Source: JAYGED01 sp046582565 (lineage in GTDB: Bacteria; Pseudomonadota; Alphaproteobacteria; JAAXGF01). Taken from it: a stretch of DNA of 5,194 bases. The number at the start of each line of letters is the position of its first letter. The stretch's first letter is position 1. The DNA lies in the NCBI GenBank assembly GCA_046582565.1, contig JAYGED010000213.1, positions 1 through 5,194 on the forward strand, written 5' to 3'. Positions 4,988 to 5,194 of the stretch are shown piece after piece. A model generated the notes under the pieces. The model did not search any database. It saw only the letters and a list, made by a program, of their open reading frames with translations, and was not told the DNA's origin. Made by a program: the position numbers and the translations under genes.

Positions 4988-5194
4988 ATGTTAAGACAAC
5001 TTTACAATCAAACCTTGGCCCTGGCAGAGCACCGCCATGCGCTGCTCCTGCTCGGCCTCGTTGCCTTCATCGAAAGCTCGGTGTTTCCCATCCCGCTCGA
5101 CGTTCTGCTGATCCCCATGGTTCTGGCGGCGCGGCGCCGCGCCTGGCTGATCGCAGCGGTTTGTACCCTGGCCTCCGTGGTCGGCGGCGCCGCC
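4988..5194 (+). CDS. YqaA/DedA-family membrane protein, N-terminal part
   Basis: The first 69 residues of an inner-membrane protein that runs off the right edge. A hydrophobic segment (19-34) leads into the family signature FIESSVFPIPLDVLLIPM (27-44), which includes the conserved Glu29 and the FPIP turn. A basic loop ARRRAW (48-53) and a second membrane segment beginning at 54 (LIAAVCTLASVVGG) follow. The family belongs to the VTT/SNARE-associated domain group; its DedA relatives are linked to envelope homeostasis and lipid carrier handling, but the role of YqaA proteins is unsettled. ATG 4988 gives the usual N-terminus (LRQLYNQTLALAEH). An in-frame ATG at 4949 would add 13 basic residues. 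No strong ribosome site is visible before either. It is divergent from tRNA-Leu. Confidence 0.88.
   Translation, partial: MLRQLYNQTLALAEHRHALLLLGLVAFIESSVFPIPLDVLLIPMVLAARRRAWLIAAVCTLASVVGGAA

Noticed and set aside
1..5194. CRISPR array, insertion sequence or toxin-antitoxin pair
   Set aside because: No regularly spaced repeats, no transposase motifs and no paired toxin gene beside the XRE regulator were seen.

Overview
The window looks like the chromosome of a GC-rich alphaproteobacterium carrying the packaging end of a prophage-like cluster. This assignment rests on three things: the protein families (an XRE regulator and a YqaA/DedA-type membrane protein of the kind common in that class), the high-GC codon use, and the style of the phage portal. 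I cannot place it in an order or genus.

Region 1 (about 1-3412, all minus strand) is a phage head-packaging module, transcribed towards the left edge. Its genes are, in order, a small helix-turn-helix protein that is probably the small terminase subunit, a large terminase (ATPase plus nuclease) and an HK97-type portal protein that is still open at the window edge. The small and large terminase genes overlap, and the terminase-portal gap is only 36 bases, so they form one late operon. The small subunit recognises DNA, the large subunit cuts and pumps it, and the portal is the ring it is pumped through. No integrase, repressor or replication gene of a phage is visible. Two start regions are odd: the small terminase has no normal start codon where its homology should begin, and the large terminase has an in-frame 30-base-period duplication with three candidate ATGs.

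Region 2 (about 3413-4063) has no convincing gene. It holds a long imperfect hairpin (3427-3477) behind the terminase genes. It then becomes very AT-rich (by hand count about 23% GC over 3811-3960) with several short palindromes and direct repeats. This is the likely border of the phage-like element, the regulatory region of the next gene, or both.

Region 3 (4064-5194) looks like ordinary chromosome. It has an XRE-family regulator (+), a convergent small unknown ORF (-) separated from it by two tandem hairpins, a tRNA-Leu(CAA) gene (-) with a good sigma70-type promoter, and the start of a YqaA/DedA-family inner-membrane protein (+) running off the right edge. The tRNA is a possible integration site for the phage-like element, but no second copy of its 3' end lies in this window.

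The most notable points are the packaging module abutting a regulator/tRNA region with no early phage genes (a defective prophage or gene-transfer-agent-like layout), the anomalous small-terminase start, and the unexplained structured and AT-rich DNA between the two regions.
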